64,000 nt of DNA from Aphidius gifuensis (taxonomy: Eukaryota; Arthropoda; Insecta; Hymenoptera; Braconidae), in contig NC_057788.1 of assembly GCF_014905175.1 (NCBI RefSeq), forward strand, positions 14,719,404 to 14,783,403. Direction: 5' to 3'. Under the pieces are notes generated by a model. It worked only from the letters and a program-made list of their open reading frames with translations. It was not told the DNA's origin and made no database searches. Below, piece by piece: positions 33,050 to 47,058 of this stretch; the stretch's first letter is position 1; the number at the start of each line of letters is the position of its first letter. A program made the translations under genes and the position numbers.

Positions 33050-35071
33050 ATGTTCGCTAGAGTTGTCTGTATACTAATATTTACTTGGTATGTTTGCGCT
33101 GAAGTTTTTTTTATTGACAATCATTCCCACTATTTTATTTTTCCTTTTAAATCCTCCAGTGCTATAACTTTATTTTTTCATAACATGTTTTTTATTCTAG
33201 AACAAAATTTAATTAAAAAATCGTAAAATGTTTTTGTATTTATAAATTTGCGTTTGAATTTTTCTTTCGAAATGTATGAAATTTGAGAGATGAAAACTGT
33301 TCTTGACATTTTAAATTATGAATTATAAAGTTTTCGATATTAAAAACAATAATAACAAAGATTATTTATTATGCAATAGTTAATTTAGGTATTTAGTTTT
33401 ATAGTATATATTATGAAAAATATTTTAATTACACCAAGGTATACAACTAATACAAGTGTATTTATCAATACATATACATCCACAAAAAAAAAATTAATGT
33501 TAAACTTGCGAAATTCAATACAACTTGGGTGCAATAAAGAGGTCGACTATCTCTCTTTACACATGCATCCAAGGTCGATTGCACCATAATATTTTTATAT
33601 GCAATATTATTCAGGCTCTCAACTACTCACTGGCTACCATCATACTTTTGGACAATTTTTTACTGATTACCTTGTCATCTTCTTTTGCCTTAGTTTATTT
33701 ATTTTTTACAGTATTATGGCTTCAAATAATCGAGATGGAATAATTGAGTATTTAAGAAGTGTTATCAATGCTTTAAAGTGTTTAAATTTTCTCCGCCAAC
33801 ATCTATCAGTATTTGTAAATATTTTTCGATATTCTATCAGTATTTTGAAAGGTATAAATGAAGAGCTCAAAGATTGATTTTAAAACACGATTGTCTCTGA
33901 ATGGTATTTTTGATATAAGAGTATTTCAAAAAAGTGTGAAAGTTGATCTGGCACTTTATTTATCTGAATATTAATTTTGATTTTAATATTTTCTATAGTT
34001 ATATTCTTAAGTCAACTTTTTTATAAACTAATAATAATTAAAAGTAAAAATAATTTACACTTAAAGTGAACAGAAGAAGTGAAATAATAAAAAAATATAT
34101 AATTTTCGTAGAAAACAAACTCGTTAAAGTTGTTTTTTCTGTGTGCATAGTAGTTTTGCATATTAAATTTTTATTCATCAAATGAAAATGAAAAAGTTAA
34201 ACAATGTTGAATAATTTAAAAGCGTCAAAGCTGCTTGTGACTGAAAAAAAAGCAAAATAAAAAATGATCACGTTTCATTTTTATTATACAAACTAACTTC
34301 AACGCCGCGGTTTTCTTCACAATTTTAATTTCATGTTTTTCAGACATATACTTTCCAGCAAAAATGAAATTGAATGATCAACGACCGTTCTTTTTATAAA
34401 GAATCTTCTCTTGAAAATATTAACTGATGTTGCATCATGAGAAACGGTGGGGTCTCCTGTTAAAATTATTTTTAAACGCCAGAAACTTACTGGGGTTATA
34501 TGTTTCTCGGTATCGAGTTCATGACGTCATCATTGCATATATCTCGTTATTGGATCATCGAAACCAAAAACTAAAGATAGTTTCACTATGTAAATCAAGG
34601 CTTATCTTTTGAATAAGCCTGATACTAGATTTTTGCAATTTGCAGGGTATTTTGTGAGAACTTTCCCAGAAAATTAAATTATTGTGTTTTTATAAACACC
34701 TTCCTTCATAGAAATGACAAAACTGATGCAGCTATAACTAAGATGCCGAAAAATACTAATCCATGAAGGAATCAATGCAAACGACAATCATTCTTGTTTA
34801 TCTACGATAGCACCCACGAAAAAATATATATTCTGGATATACGCCATTTAGATATATCCTAGATAATTATCTCGAATTTATTTCTTTAAAGTATACCAGT
34901 ATATATATTTCTTCGTGGAGGAGGTATAAAGAAGAGACGCTGTAATTTTCTTAATTATCAATCTGTAATAAGCCATTATAAAGTTCGATGACGGATTAGA
35001 GTTCTCTGAAAAAAGATATTTGTCAGCTGTACATGCAGACGTGCTTACAACTAAGAGACGAAAGAAACCTA
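33050..35071. other. Gene-free region upstream of lipase B
   Basis: No gene with support; short ORFs at 33525-33877 are AT-rich and unlike known proteins. It contains the 34101-34325 arm of an inverted duplication. Confidence 0.4.
34101..34325. repeat. Inverted-duplication arm (partner 46285-46510)
   Basis: Its reverse complement aligns over ~225 bp with 46285-46510; shared words include cgccgcggttttcttcac, aatgatcacgtttca-like and tttttattcatcaaat-like blocks. About 20% divergence by eye. Confidence 0.7.
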
Positions 35072-36839
35072 CACTGAGAGAAATTTTAACTAAAAATTAC
35101 AAACGTATAAGAAAAAATTACAAAGCGAATAGTAAAAACTGCGTTCCTCCGATTATTTGTAAGAATTATTCGTATATTGATAAATAATTTTTACAATAAA
35201 GTTATGTAAAAAATTTGGCCATTGACTATATACAACACTAAGCCATAAAAATTACATAATTTTATTGTAATTTTTCTTTAAAAAAAAATGACTAAATTCA
35301 CGATACTCACAAGTAAATTCTAGCAGACTGAGAATTTACGCACTACCGGTTTTAGAATTTACTATATTTTATTATAAATTTTATTTAAAAGTTGGACATT
35401 TTTTGTGCTAAGTTCGGCAGTTTGTGCTAGATTCACGGAGAACGGCAATCAATTCCCGGCAACATTTTTTCTTTTCTGTTTACACGCTCAAAACTCGAAA
35501 ACTAATTGATAAATAGAAAAAATTCATTCTTGACAAATTGTTTAGAAATAAATTACCAACAATAAACCTCGCTTAACCCCATACCTAGCTTCAACAGATA
35601 AGGCTGTAGAAATGCTTGAAATTACATGACAATTCAATCATTTGTTCAATCAGTCGGCCATCTTTGTATTATTTCGCCCCACAACCAGAATCCTATTATA
35701 AAAAGTACACTTGACCGCTATTTATTCGTGATGTGATTGGTCAAAAATTTTTAGCATTTGTTATAACTAATATTTTATTATTTTGTTTCTCATAATAACA
35801 CGTTACGTGTTGTTGTTCAGTTGCTATACGTTTGTTTATTTTCGGCAATTAATTTATTTGGATTGTGTCGTTCCTAGATCAAAAGTTATATTGAAGCTTT
35901 TTATTAAGATCTATATATTCACATTTAATAGAAAAGTATATTATCATATTGATTGATACAAATATTAATTATACAAAAGTATAATTATATTTATGAATAC
36001 AAATAACACATATATAACTTAATATTTGAAAAAAAAAAAAAATTAGTGTGGTTACTACATTTATCAAGAACATCATCATATTTATTAATATTACTTATTA
36101 AAAATAATATATAGATATTCAAATATTGTATAAAATATAAATATATTTATATAAATAAGTCAACATAAGTAGAACAAGTTAGTAAGTGGTTGCTCCACGT
36201 GATTGCTAATTATATTTTTTCATCAAATATAATAATGCTGTTTTAATAAAAAGCTGTAATATGAATTCGATACTTTGATCGAGAAACGATGCAACTGAAA
36301 TGATTTAATGATTGTTTAAAATTTAATCAAATGATATTTCTGTTCATTACGATAATTAATATTGATTATAAAATTGGTTATAAAAAATTATTCACAAAAT
36401 GGATAATGTAAAGCATAAATAATAATCGGTCAGTATAAACTATCAGGCAAGCTCGTATTTATTAAATTGTTCAGTATTTTTTATTCGAACTTATAATATT
36501 TTTTATCGTTTCCACAAAACATGTATGTGCTTTATTTTAAATAACTCATAACTCATTATCTAAGAGATTAATCAAAAAAAGTAATTCTTTATAAATTGTT
36601 TAGAACTGAATTCTCAATAATTAACTCCACTCAACCCCATGTCTATCTGCAATAGATAACGATGTACAGAGACTTGAAGTAACATAACAATTTTTTGACA
36701 TTGTGTGACATTTTACATAATTTTATTGTAGAATATCATCTCTCGCGGCCAATCCCAGAAATAAAACAAAAACTACAAAGCAGTATAGTAATTTCTATTC
36801 AACATGGGTTTTAATTTTTAGTTAAAATTTCTCTCAGTG
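35072..36839. mobile_element. TIR element, 1.77 kb, ends CACTGAGAGAAA
   Basis: The left end CACTGAGAGAAATTTTAACT has its reverse complement ending at 36839; the inverted match spans ~27 bp. Two diverged direct copies of a ~200-bp block lie inside (about 35465-35690 and 36520-36700, sharing aattgtttagaa, ccccat-tct and caatagata words). A third copy is at 45430-45690. No transposase, so non-autonomous. Confidence 0.65.
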
Positions 36840-36974
36840 CAGGTAGAAAAAGATATCAGTTTATTGACTACTTGGGTGCATTCCTTTAATAAAATTTTTT
36901 TTTTCGCTCTGCGATTTCACCCTGTAATACCGGCCAAAATTTTATAGGAAAAAGCTGTTTCTGTCTTTAGTCAA

Positions 36975-37538
36975 CGCTCGATTGAAGTATTCGATTTTTC
37001 ATCTTATAGTTTTAATGAAATACAATTGAGAATTCTATATTTTTACGATAAATAATTGAAATCACTCGGACTTGAACTTAATGCTTCTGTTGTGAAAATC
37101 CAGAGCCATACCTACTTAACCACAGCAGTGATTATAGAACGTAAGAAAAATTTGTCTTCTTGAACATTCATTCGCCCGTGATCTAGTTTGATCTAAGTGC
37201 AGATCAAGTTTTATCAAACAAGATTTAGTCAGATCAAGTTTTATCAAACAAGATCTAGTCAGATCCAGTTTGATCTAGTCAGATAAGATTTGATCTAGTC
37301 AGATCTGGTTAGATCAAGTTTGATCTGGTCAGACAAGATTTGATCTTGGCGCAGATCAAGTTTGATCTAGTCAGATCTAGTTAGATCAAGATTGATCTGG
37401 TCAGATAAGATTTGATCTTGGCGCAGATCAAGTTTGATCTAGTTTGATCTAGTCAGATCTGGTTAGATAAGATTTGATCTAGGTCCAGATCAAGTTTGAT
37501 TAATTTGATCTAATTTGATCTGCCGATTTTTCCCTAGG
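36975..37538 (-). mobile_element. GATC-rich TIR element, truncated copy
   Basis: Reverse-complement relative of 58122-58715. It includes the tRNA-like module (about 37075-37145) and a minisatellite of agatcaagtttgatct / tagtcagatct words (about 37180-37520), ending at tttttccctagg. The other terminus is missing. Confidence 0.7.
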
Positions 37539-37929
37539 AGTGTTCGTGTTTTTAGAAGGATACTTCTTGAATTATGAATGACTATGTCTCGGTTCAAGAC
37601 GTCTTTTTATGTACATTACCCGGAAAAAAAGTAGACGATCGTCAGCGATCGTTCACGGACAATCGTTGAAGATGTCATATTTTTTCCAGGTATTGTTTTA
37701 ATTTATAAATCATCCTGGTAAAATAATTTTGACAGAATTTGGCAAAATTAGTCAAAATTTGCCGAAATTAGTTAAAATTTACCAAAATCTCCGATGGAAA
37801 ATAATATATTGTTGAATTTTTTCCGCATGCAAGCATGTAATGTTCTGTTAGATAGACTTTTATAGATGATGTGATAAACTTATAAGAATAATATATAACG
37901 GTCGGAAATTGGGTACATAATATAGTTAT

Positions 37930-38770
37930 GCAGACAACATGACTAGGATACTTAGCTTTAATTATAGCCAAGCACACAATATCTACATAATTTTACAAGC
38001 TTAATTTTTCTTTCAGCTACATTTTTTCTTTAGCTACATCTTTTTCTTAATTCTAGTCAAACACACAATATCTACATAATTTAACCCGCTTAATTTTTTA
38101 CTTAGCTTTAATTATATTTGAAATTGATTATAAAAAATTAAAGAAAAAACTTGGACAAAAAAATGTCCAGGGGTGCTGGACGTGACTTATCGTATATTCT
38201 GTCTTCCGTGACCATCCGTAGTCATTTTTTTTTTTGTATAGTTTCGTCTAGTTTCGCCAAGTTCAAAATAATGGATTTGGAAAAAAAAATTGAATTTTAC
38301 AAAAAAAAAACTAGGTCCCTTAAAAAAACTTAGATATCTACATCATTTTACTTAGCTAGATTTTTTACTTAGCTGTAATTGTAGCCACACGATCAATATC
38401 TACATTATTTTACCAGCAAAACTTTTTACTTAGCTAGATTTTTTCCTTAGCTTTAATTATAGCCAAACAATCAATATCTCCATTATTTTACTTAGCTAGA
38501 TATTTTACTTAGCTAGATTTTGAACTCAGCTAGATTTTTTACTTAGCTTTAATTACAGTCAAACAATCAATTTCTACATTATTTGACTTAGTTAGATTTT
38601 TCACTTAGCTAGATTTTGAATTCAGCTAGATTTTTTACTTAGCTTTGATTATAGCCAAACAATCAATATCTACATTATTTTACTTAACTAGATTTCTCTT
38701 TTAGCTAGATTTTCTACTTAGAATTGATTGTAGCCACACAATCAATATCTGCATTATTTTACTTTCTTGA
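37930..38770. repeat. Diverged tandem array of cttagctagatttt / caatatctacatta words
   Basis: The words acttagctagatttt, ctttaattatagccaaacaatc and aatatctacattattttact recur at least five times in irregular order. A short open frame at 38151-38333 falls in it by chance. No gene. Confidence 0.65.
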
Positions 38771-39058
38771 AAAAAAAAATTACAAAGAAAAAACTTGGAA
38801 AAAAAAAAAATTTTACATTTTATTTTATAAGTCCTTTATTTTGAATAAATTAAGATAGAATAAATTTGCCAAGTCTTGTAATAAAAAAAATATTTAATTA
38901 TATTCTATTGGACAAATTTTGAATTCTTCGAGGAACAAAATGTCAGACGTCTAAATATACACTTGTAAATTCGTTTCATTAAATATTATTTCTAAATTAA
39001 ATTTTTTTAAATACCATAATAAATTTTAATAATATTCAAAAAACTATTTATTTATGAC

Positions 39059-39362
39059 GTGTTACAAAGCAAGACGTAACAGTGTCTAGAATTTAGAGGC
39101 TTTTGTTTTTTAAGTAACAAAATCTGTTACAAAGCAAGACGACCGTGTCTAGAATCTAGACATTTTTGTAATTCGTAAAACCAAACGTGTTACAAAGCAA
39201 GACGTAACAGTGTCTAGAATTTAGACACTTTTGTTTTTTAAGTAACAAAATCTGTTACAAAGCAAGACGCGACCGTGTCTAGATATTAGACATTTTTGTA
39301 ATTAATAAAACCAAACTTGTTACGAAGCAAGACGAAAGTGTCTAAAATTTAGATACTTTTGA
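39059..39362. repeat. Alternating two-unit tandem repeat (higher order)
   Basis: Five ~62-bp monomers begin gttacaaagcaagacg and alternate A-B-A-B-A. A ends ttgttttttaagtaacaaaatc; B ends ttttgtaatt-ataaaaccaaac. Each has a palindromic core around tgtctaga..tctagaca. Pair period about 124 bp. Confidence 0.85.
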
Positions 39363-39589
39363 TTTTTTTCAAGAGAATTATATTTATTGAATAAGAAAAA
39401 AAAATATTAATTTAATTCCTCCAATTGTTTTCAATGGAGGATATGATTGGTATAAAATAAATCTTTTTTCACTTTATTTGATGTTTCTAATACTCGAATC
39501 GAGATTTATTTTTTCTTTTAACCAAACTGTTTTTTACTTCTTTTAAATGTTTTTATTTCCTAGACGACTGGACTGCAGAGCAATTCGAT

Positions 39590-40760
39590 GACATTATAAA
39601 ATAAAAATTGAGCAGAGTAATAGTAGATGGTGTGAAAAACCGTTATTTACATTAGTATTCAATATCGCATCGATGGTGCGCGCGCCATATGTTGTTGGGT
39701 TAATATTGATGCTTTAAGCGATGTTTCCACTTGCAAGTATTTTCATATTGTTTGAAAAGAAAAATCAACGTATAAAAAAAATTCTATTATAATTAAAACT
39801 CTAAAAAAAGATGTGATATCATAACAAAACGAAACACAGTTTTTTTTACAAAAACGAGCGTTAAGTATTCGAAATCGTCAACAGATGTGAGTATACTAAT
39901 TTTGCAGCTAATTTATTTTTTAAATATGAAAAGATATGGTACCGAAAAAGTCAAGAACTAAGTTTTAAAAATTGAAAAATTCTTTTAAAATTGAAAAATT
40001 GATATTAAGTGATGGATTTAAAAATTATGAAATAAAAATTAAGCTAATTATAAAATATGAATATATCTATTATCAAAATGTTACAATACTATTTAATGAT
40101 ATATATTAAATTTAAAAAGGCTATTATTTGATATTATAAAATTTAGAAATATATATCTATATTAGAAATTTTTCAGAATTCATCAAATTAACTGCCATAA
40201 AAACTTTTTATTTTCGATTTGGGATTTTTGAAATTACGATATTCATAGAGACAAGATTTTTATAGTAATATTGAACGTCTACAGCAAAATATTTAAAGAA
40301 TTCGATATTCGAATTTTTCTATCGAAATTATAATCTTAATTTTCTTTTTATTTTTTAGTAGATATATTTACAAAAGATCAGATTTACATTAGTATTTTTT
40401 TACAGAATATTGTGTCAAACAGAAATTCATTACTTTAACAGTTTTCGAGATCTGAGCTTTGAAGAATAAAATATCAAAATACATTTTAATTTTCATTTTT
40501 GATATTTTTAAATAATTATAAATTTCAAAAACAATATTAAAATGATTCAGTAAAATTTTGTACGGAAAAAACAATTGTGATAAAAGGGAAAATCTCTATT
40601 TATTTTGAGACATCGATTTTGAAAATTAAAAATATGATATATTTATAAGATGACGAGTTGTGTAATAGAAAAACTATTAAAGTCATTTCAACTTGGAAAA
40701 AGAAAAATGTTTGCTTATAGCAGATCTTTTCAGCTATATCTTGACCTTGCTAATCATTTA
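39590..40760. repeat. Left arm of a large inverted duplication
   Basis: 39820-39960 matches the reverse complement of 45760-45895, and 40180-40760 that of 43140-43760 (shared cgattttgaaaattaaaaatat, gtacggaaaaa, tttcgagatctgagctttgaa-like blocks). 39595-39780 also has a direct relative at 54730-54900 (atagtagatggtgtgaaaaa, catcgatggtgcgcgcgcc). Confidence 0.65.
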
Positions 40761-43139
40761 TTTATAATTATAAAAATACAATATCTACATTATTTTGGAC
40801 CCCTTTAGTTTTTTCTTTATCAACATCTTTTCCTACCTGGATTCATAGCCTTTAGATCACAAAGTCTTAATTCAAACCCTGAGAAATAATCCTGGAATTT
40901 CTACGAGATTGAATTTCAAAATATTATTCCAATTTTCAGATTTTTCTCATTTTTTTCAGAAAAATTTCTTCTTATGAAAAACTCTTATTTCGATTTCTTT
41001 ATTGATTTTCCGATTTTTGTGTTTTGTTTTAAGAAAATTCGAAAAAAATCAAGATATTATAAAATAGTCACGGAGATTACTCATAAATATCTCGAAAGTC
41101 TCAATTACGTAGAAAATCGGCAAGTTAAATCATGAGTAAATCTGAAATTATTTCTACCAGACAAAATATTATTTTACCAAATAAGTTTGGCTAATCTTTT
41201 AAATAAGGCCGATGACAAAATTTATGGTAACACTTCACTCACTTTCACCTGGTATCTTATGAAAAGGAAATGAAACATTCACCATATAAATCTTAGACAC
41301 ATTATTTCATTAAAACCGTGCCGAAAATTTTTCAAAATTATATTTTGGTATTTTTATTATATAATATATAAAGACATATTTATTATTATTTCAATAATAA
41401 ATTAACAAAGCAAAACGAGAATATATTAAAATATTTTTTTACATAAAATTGTTAAATATAATATTAAAGACAAAATATTTTAAAAAGTAAAATCAGATGA
41501 AGAATGATATCATTACAAAACCAAAATTTTGTATTCTGGTTGTCGCTGAAAAATTATCTATGATATTATCAGAGTTATTGAAGATACAATCAATTTGGCC
41601 AAGATTTTTATTCTATTATAAATATTAGAGAAATTATTAATTAGAAAATTATTTGATACATCCATTCTTAATACAACAGTTGCCAATACTTTTGATTAAT
41701 TTTAGAAAGTTTCAAAGAAACATTAAAAATAAGTAATTTTAATCTAGATTTTAACGACATTTTATATATCAGAAATAAATTATTTGTCAAATAACAATGG
41801 AAAATCAGATTATAAATCATTTTATTTGATTTACATTTTTTTATGGCATAAGCAATTTTTAGTATCAATTGTGAAATGTTGATAAGAAAAGAATGTACAA
41901 ATAAAAAATTCGAATCTAATTAATTTCTAACATTGATAATATTTTTTATGAATAAAAATATACAAATTTAGCATATAGAATAAAATAAATAAAAATTCCA
42001 TTATTTTAATTGCTTCGTGATTAAGTTTAAAATGCAATTTAGTAATATAAAATTGTAAATTTTTAATATAGAATCTTTTCTTGTCAGAGAAACAAAAAAA
42101 TTAATGAAATTATTAAAACTATTTTTTATCTCTATCTATTTTTTGCATTGAATATTGTTTTAAATTAAAAATAACGAATTATAAGATAATATTTAAATTT
42201 AGAAAGAATCATGTTTATGAATATCGAATATTATAAATATCTCAATTTATTTCCTGAAAATATATTTTTTTTAATTACCCGGCTAAAATCTTTCTTCAGC
42301 TCTTATCCTAAAAACGGATTTATTGAACTTAAACTGTCTTAATCTTAAAGCGCTTTATTATCTTCAAAGTCTACACCAAGTACAATTTTTTTGATTATTT
42401 TCGTAGCTACCGTAGTTTTAAATCAAGTTAACGCTTATTTACATAGATTTTCTAAAATTTTCATATACAGCTGGATTTTTTTTCAGTAATTATAAATTAA
42501 ATTAAAAATAAAATAAATTTTGAAATAAAATGATTAAACCACCGTCTTGATAAAATTAAATTTATTTTAACAGTATTAAAGCTTAGAAAAATTTAAAATT
42601 CGTCTAAAGTTATCTTTCTAAGTAATTTTTCTATAAAAAACGACTTTTCTCGTAATTGTTTAAATATTGCTCTTATCACTAATTCCGATTAATTTTTAAA
42701 CTGATTATTTTTTAAGAAAAAATAAATTCTTCTAATTTTAATGTCTAAATTAAATTTTTACTTTAAATATTTTATTAGATATTTATATATAAAATTATCA
42801 AATAGAAAAATTAAAGAATTTCTAGATAGAAATAATCTCCATAAATATCAATTACTTTCTGAGAAATATCCGATTTTTCAGACCAGAGACCTATGATCGT
42901 TTCTTGTAAGTTTTATTTTTGCTTTTACCAAAATAAAAAATCTGAAGTTATTCTACAGGCATAAATGCTTCCTGAGCTCAGTTACTCTTTCATCAAGCTA
43001 AATGCTGACTGAAATTGAATTTAGGTCTTCAGGGACAAATAGCTCTTTTACCGGCTCACTTTTAGCTGCATTTTTTTAGCTCTTATGAAAAAAATGTGAA
43101 AGGCAGCTTCACCTCATGACTCTTGCCAGTTGGCTTTTA
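40761..43139. other. Centre of the inverted duplication
   Basis: About 2.4 kb of very AT-rich sequence. No ORF longer than ~66 codons and no recognisable element. Confidence 0.4.
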
Positions 43140-44283
43140 CATTATTTCATTAAAAACGAAAGTTACATCCTTTTATTCAAGTTGTAATATAACTTTGGAA
43201 TCTAGTTTTTTCTAGTTACAACTCGTCATCTTATAAATATATCGATATTTTTAATTTTCAATAATCGATGTCTCAAAAATAGATAGAGATATTGAATTTT
43301 TATCATCACTATTGTTTTTCTCCGTACAAAATCTTACTGGAATCATTATTAATATTGATTTTTTTGAAATTTATAATTATTTAAAAATATCAAATCAATG
43401 AAAAGTTAGTAATATATTTCGATATATTTTACCTTCAAAGCTCAGTATCTCGAAAACTGTTAAAGGTACGATATTTCTGTTTGCACCACAATATTCCTCG
43501 TAAAAAATACTAATAAAATCGATTCCAAAATTTTTTTCTTTACTAAACTATTTATCTACTAAAAAAATGACGAAAAGAAAAATTCAATATCATGTTTCTT
43601 CGATACCTCGAAAAGTATTCGAGATATCGAAGTTCTGTTGCGACCAATATTTTTTGCTTGCAATGACGTTCTAATATTACTTATAAAATCTTGTCTCTAT
43701 GAATATCGTAATCTTGCTAAAAATCCTGAAATCGAAAATAGAAAAAGCTTTTGCGGCACGGGTTAATGTTGAGTAAAAATTCTGAAAATTTGAGAGAATT
43801 TTTTTTTATATATTTCTAACTAAATGAAGGGGTGAGAGTGATCAAATTCCACCATAGCCTTTTTAAGGACCACCCTAATATATATATATATATATACATA
43901 CAGAACCAGGAGGGGTCAAGTTTAAAATTTTGTCAACAGTTAAAACTTAATTCTATACATTAAAAATATATTTATTTCTTCACGGAGAAAACTTTTTCGT
44001 AAAAATTACAATAGCGTAGTAGTTTTAAAAAATATTCACGGAGAAAAATTTACATTTTTTTTTAATATAATACCATAGCAATTTTTGCGTTGTGTTACAG
44101 TAAGCTGGAACCATAAGAGCATCATATTAAATATTGAGACAGACCATAGCAATTTAATTTTCATTAGCCACCTACTGGCCGTGCGACCTTCCGCGGTGTA
44201 CCATAGTAATTCTTGCGATGGGCAAACGCAAAATTTATTTTGTTTATAAACGCTCGTAAAAAAATATTGAAAAAAAATATTTC

Positions 44284-44475
44284 AAGCCCAGGATTTGATC
44301 TCCATATCATCGGGATACTTTTTTTTTTTTTTTTAAAAAAAAGTTTATTTATTTATTTCTTATATTTAAGTATACATTATTCACTTAAAGTTAAGGGGAG
44401 AAATTAAACTTGAAGAAAGCCCTAGATATCATCGGGATACCAATCCTACGAGTTATCCGCTGCGCCACAACAACG
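44284..44475 (-). repeat. tRNA-like (SINE-type) module, interrupted
   Basis: On the minus strand, without the internal insertion, about 72 nt read GTGGCGCAGCGGATAACTC (A-box-like) ... GATCAAATCCTGG (B-box-like, one mismatch to GTTCRANTCC). This resembles a tRNA-derived Pol III unit. The insertion separates A box and B box. Confidence 0.45.
44319..44425 (-). mobile_element. Short retroposed insertion with poly(A) and 15-bp target duplication
   Basis: 107 bp flanked by perfect copies of ATATCATCGGGATAC (44304-44318 and 44426-44440). On the minus strand it ends in A-rich sequence (16 As at the border), the pattern of LINE-mediated retroposition. Source RNA unknown. Confidence 0.8.
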
Positions 44476-46284
44476 TATGCGTAATTGAAACATCATTTAT
44501 TTTACATTAACAATTTGGAAATAAGCAAAGTCACGCCTGCGCAGTAGACTAAAAAGTGGGGGCAGTTGACATTTCTGAGTCCTTCATCAATTTTGCTATG
44601 ACCCATTGTAATTTTAAATATGTTGCTTTGTATTTGTTAGCGACACCTACAGGAATTCCAAGAAAGTTATTAAAATTACTATGGTACATTGTAAATTTTC
44701 AGAGGATCATTTTAATTTTGTCCATAACAACAAAGTAAAATTTTAGAAATAAACAAAGCAAAAAAAAAAAAATATTTTTTGCTATGGTGCAATGTAATTT
44801 TTAGACTGGATTATTTTGAATTTTAAATTTGGTTTCTGTAAAAATTTCTTTATGCGTTGTAATTTTTTCATCGGGGAATAGCAAAAAAAAAACATGACAA
44901 AATCGCTATGGTACATTTTAATTTTTCAAGACTACAATTGTTTTTTTTCGTTGAAATGACAGTAAATTTTTTAATAATCATAATATGGTTCTATGGTAAT
45001 GTGCCACCATAGTAATATTGAGTGAAAATTTTTCTCCGTGTTGATAGCGTCACTATTCTTATATATATTAATAATTTTTCTTACTACGTTTTAGTGAAAA
45101 ATATTTAAGTTTACCGTAGAATTTCCACTTATGAAAATATGCTATATGAATTTATAAAATTGACTAGTTTATATTGTAATTTATCCCTATAGAAGTCACG
45201 AATATTTAGTATACTTAGTAGCATATTTTCGTAGATCCAAATTTCACAGAACATTATTTTTTTTTTAATTGGCTTGAAATAGATTAATTTGATAGTTTTT
45301 AATCAAATAAAAATATGACCAATAAATAAAAAAAAAAAAAAGCATTACTGATGTACAGGTCAACATAAAAATAATAATATTGTTATATAAAAATAATAAT
45401 AATATTATTTAAAAATAATAAGTAAATTCCAGAAAAACGCAAAGAAAAAATTTTTTTTTCTTTTACACGATCATAACTCGAAAACTAATTGAAAAATAAA
45501 AAAAATGTATATTTAGTAATTTGTTTAAAATTGAATTTGCAACAATAAACTTCACTTTACCCCATATCTATCTTTAACAGAATGAGCTGTAGGGAGGTTT
45601 GAATTGACATGACATTGAATGATTAGTCTTATCAGTCGTCCATCTTGTATGTCATCGACGTGGCTTGTGAATCATAGTTTTTACAATTCACATTAGTACT
45701 TTTTACCTAAACTAAACTGTAAAATTTACGAAAAATTTTTTCCCGTGTTGACTTTTTTGATACCATATCTTTTTGTATTTAAAAAATAAATTAGCTGCAA
45801 AATTAGTATACTCACATCTGTTGACGATTTCAAATACTTGACGCTTCTTTTTGTAAAAAAAACTGTGTTCCTATTTTGTTATGATTATTATTTTCTTAAA
45901 AATTGAGGTTAAAGTATATTTACCAAAAATAAATTAAAATACTTTTGGGAAATGTCTGAGGAAAGGATGAAACTAAATAAAATGTGTTGAAATCGACATT
46001 AATTCGTTAGCCATTTGTCAAAAGTAAATAATTTTCCTTTGTCAAATATAGCTATTAATAGTCGTAATAACAATTGTCGTGTCATTTCTACCTGGGAAGA
46101 AATTCCTGTCTAATACGTGCATACGAAGTCTGTTTCTTGACAAACATCGTTTCCACTTAAATTTATTCGTACGATACAATGAGCAGCCTTAGATTGCAGT
46201 ATTGTTGGATATTTTTAATGGACTCATCGAATTTTATCTAGTCTTAGCTGACTTTCAACCTGAACTTGGAATAGTGAAGAAAAC

Positions 46285-46510
46285 CGCGGCGTCAAAGTTT
46301 GTTTGTGTAACAACGTTGAAACGTGATTATTTTCAATTCAATTTTTTTTCACACAGGCAGCCTGAATGCTCTTAATTTATCCTACATCGTTTGTTTAAAT
46401 TTTTTATTTTTATTTGATGAACAAAAATTCAGTATACAGAACTACTAAGCTAACATAACAAACTCATTAAAGTTAATTTTAATGAGTTTCTTTTCTACAA
46501 AAATTTTATT
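46285..46510. repeat. Inverted-duplication arm (partner 34101-34325)
   Basis: Inverted match described at 34101; includes gaagaaaaccgcggcgtcaa. Confidence 0.7.
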
Positions 46511-47020
46511 TTTTGTCTCTGTATGTTATATATATAGTACATCAACGGATGCATGTATAAAATTCTCCTGAGATTCACGGTTTTGTTAGTATTAAACAAT
46601 ACTTATCAACATTGTCTCTACCGATTGTATAACTGAAACAAGTGCATATGATAAAAAAAAAAGAATTTATTTTGATGAATACTTAATTTAATTGTGTTTT
46701 TTATTGCGATAATGATTAAAAAAAAATATATTTTAATTTTTAATTATACGCGAAATCAATGATTTTTGTGATTGTGAGAAATCACTACAATTAATGACAT
46801 CTTTTGTCCATCCAAAATGGGAGTGGTTAACTTGTTTATGTATATATTTGAAAAAAATCAAAGTAAAAACCCAAAAACTTTGTATCCATCTAAAAATAGT
46901 TTGTCAAATTCTTACAACTAAGGATGAAATCCCAATTATTTTGTTAAGATTGTAAAAGCGATAATTTTAAGAAGACTTTAGATTTCTTTAGATTAATATT
47001 CGATTCACTCAAAATTTTTG

Positions 47021-47058
<38 letters not shown>

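Larger units (their letters stand above)
44037..45040. mobile_element. TIR element, ends CACGGAGAAAAATTT
   Basis: Left end CACGGAGAAAAATTT; right end AAATTTTTCTCCGTG (45026-45040). Inside, the phrase (g)ctatggtacattgtaattttt or its complement recurs at least seven times. It contains a tRNA-like module and a nested retroposed insertion. No ORF of note. Confidence 0.65.
43140..45895. repeat. Right arm of the inverted duplication, with insertions
   Basis: Carries the inverted partners of 40180-40760 (43140-43760) and 39820-39960 (45760-45895). Between them are a TA microsatellite (43875-43894), a TIR element (44037-45040) and a copy of the ~200-bp block of the 35-kb element (45430-45690). Confidence 0.6.

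Noticed and set aside
33525..33877. Possible gene upstream of lipase B
   Set aside because: Two overlapping AT-rich ORFs, no domain, no supporting splice or promoter signals.
39059..39362. CRISPR-like array
   Set aside because: Eukaryotic context, no unique spacers; the units are full tandem repeats of two types.
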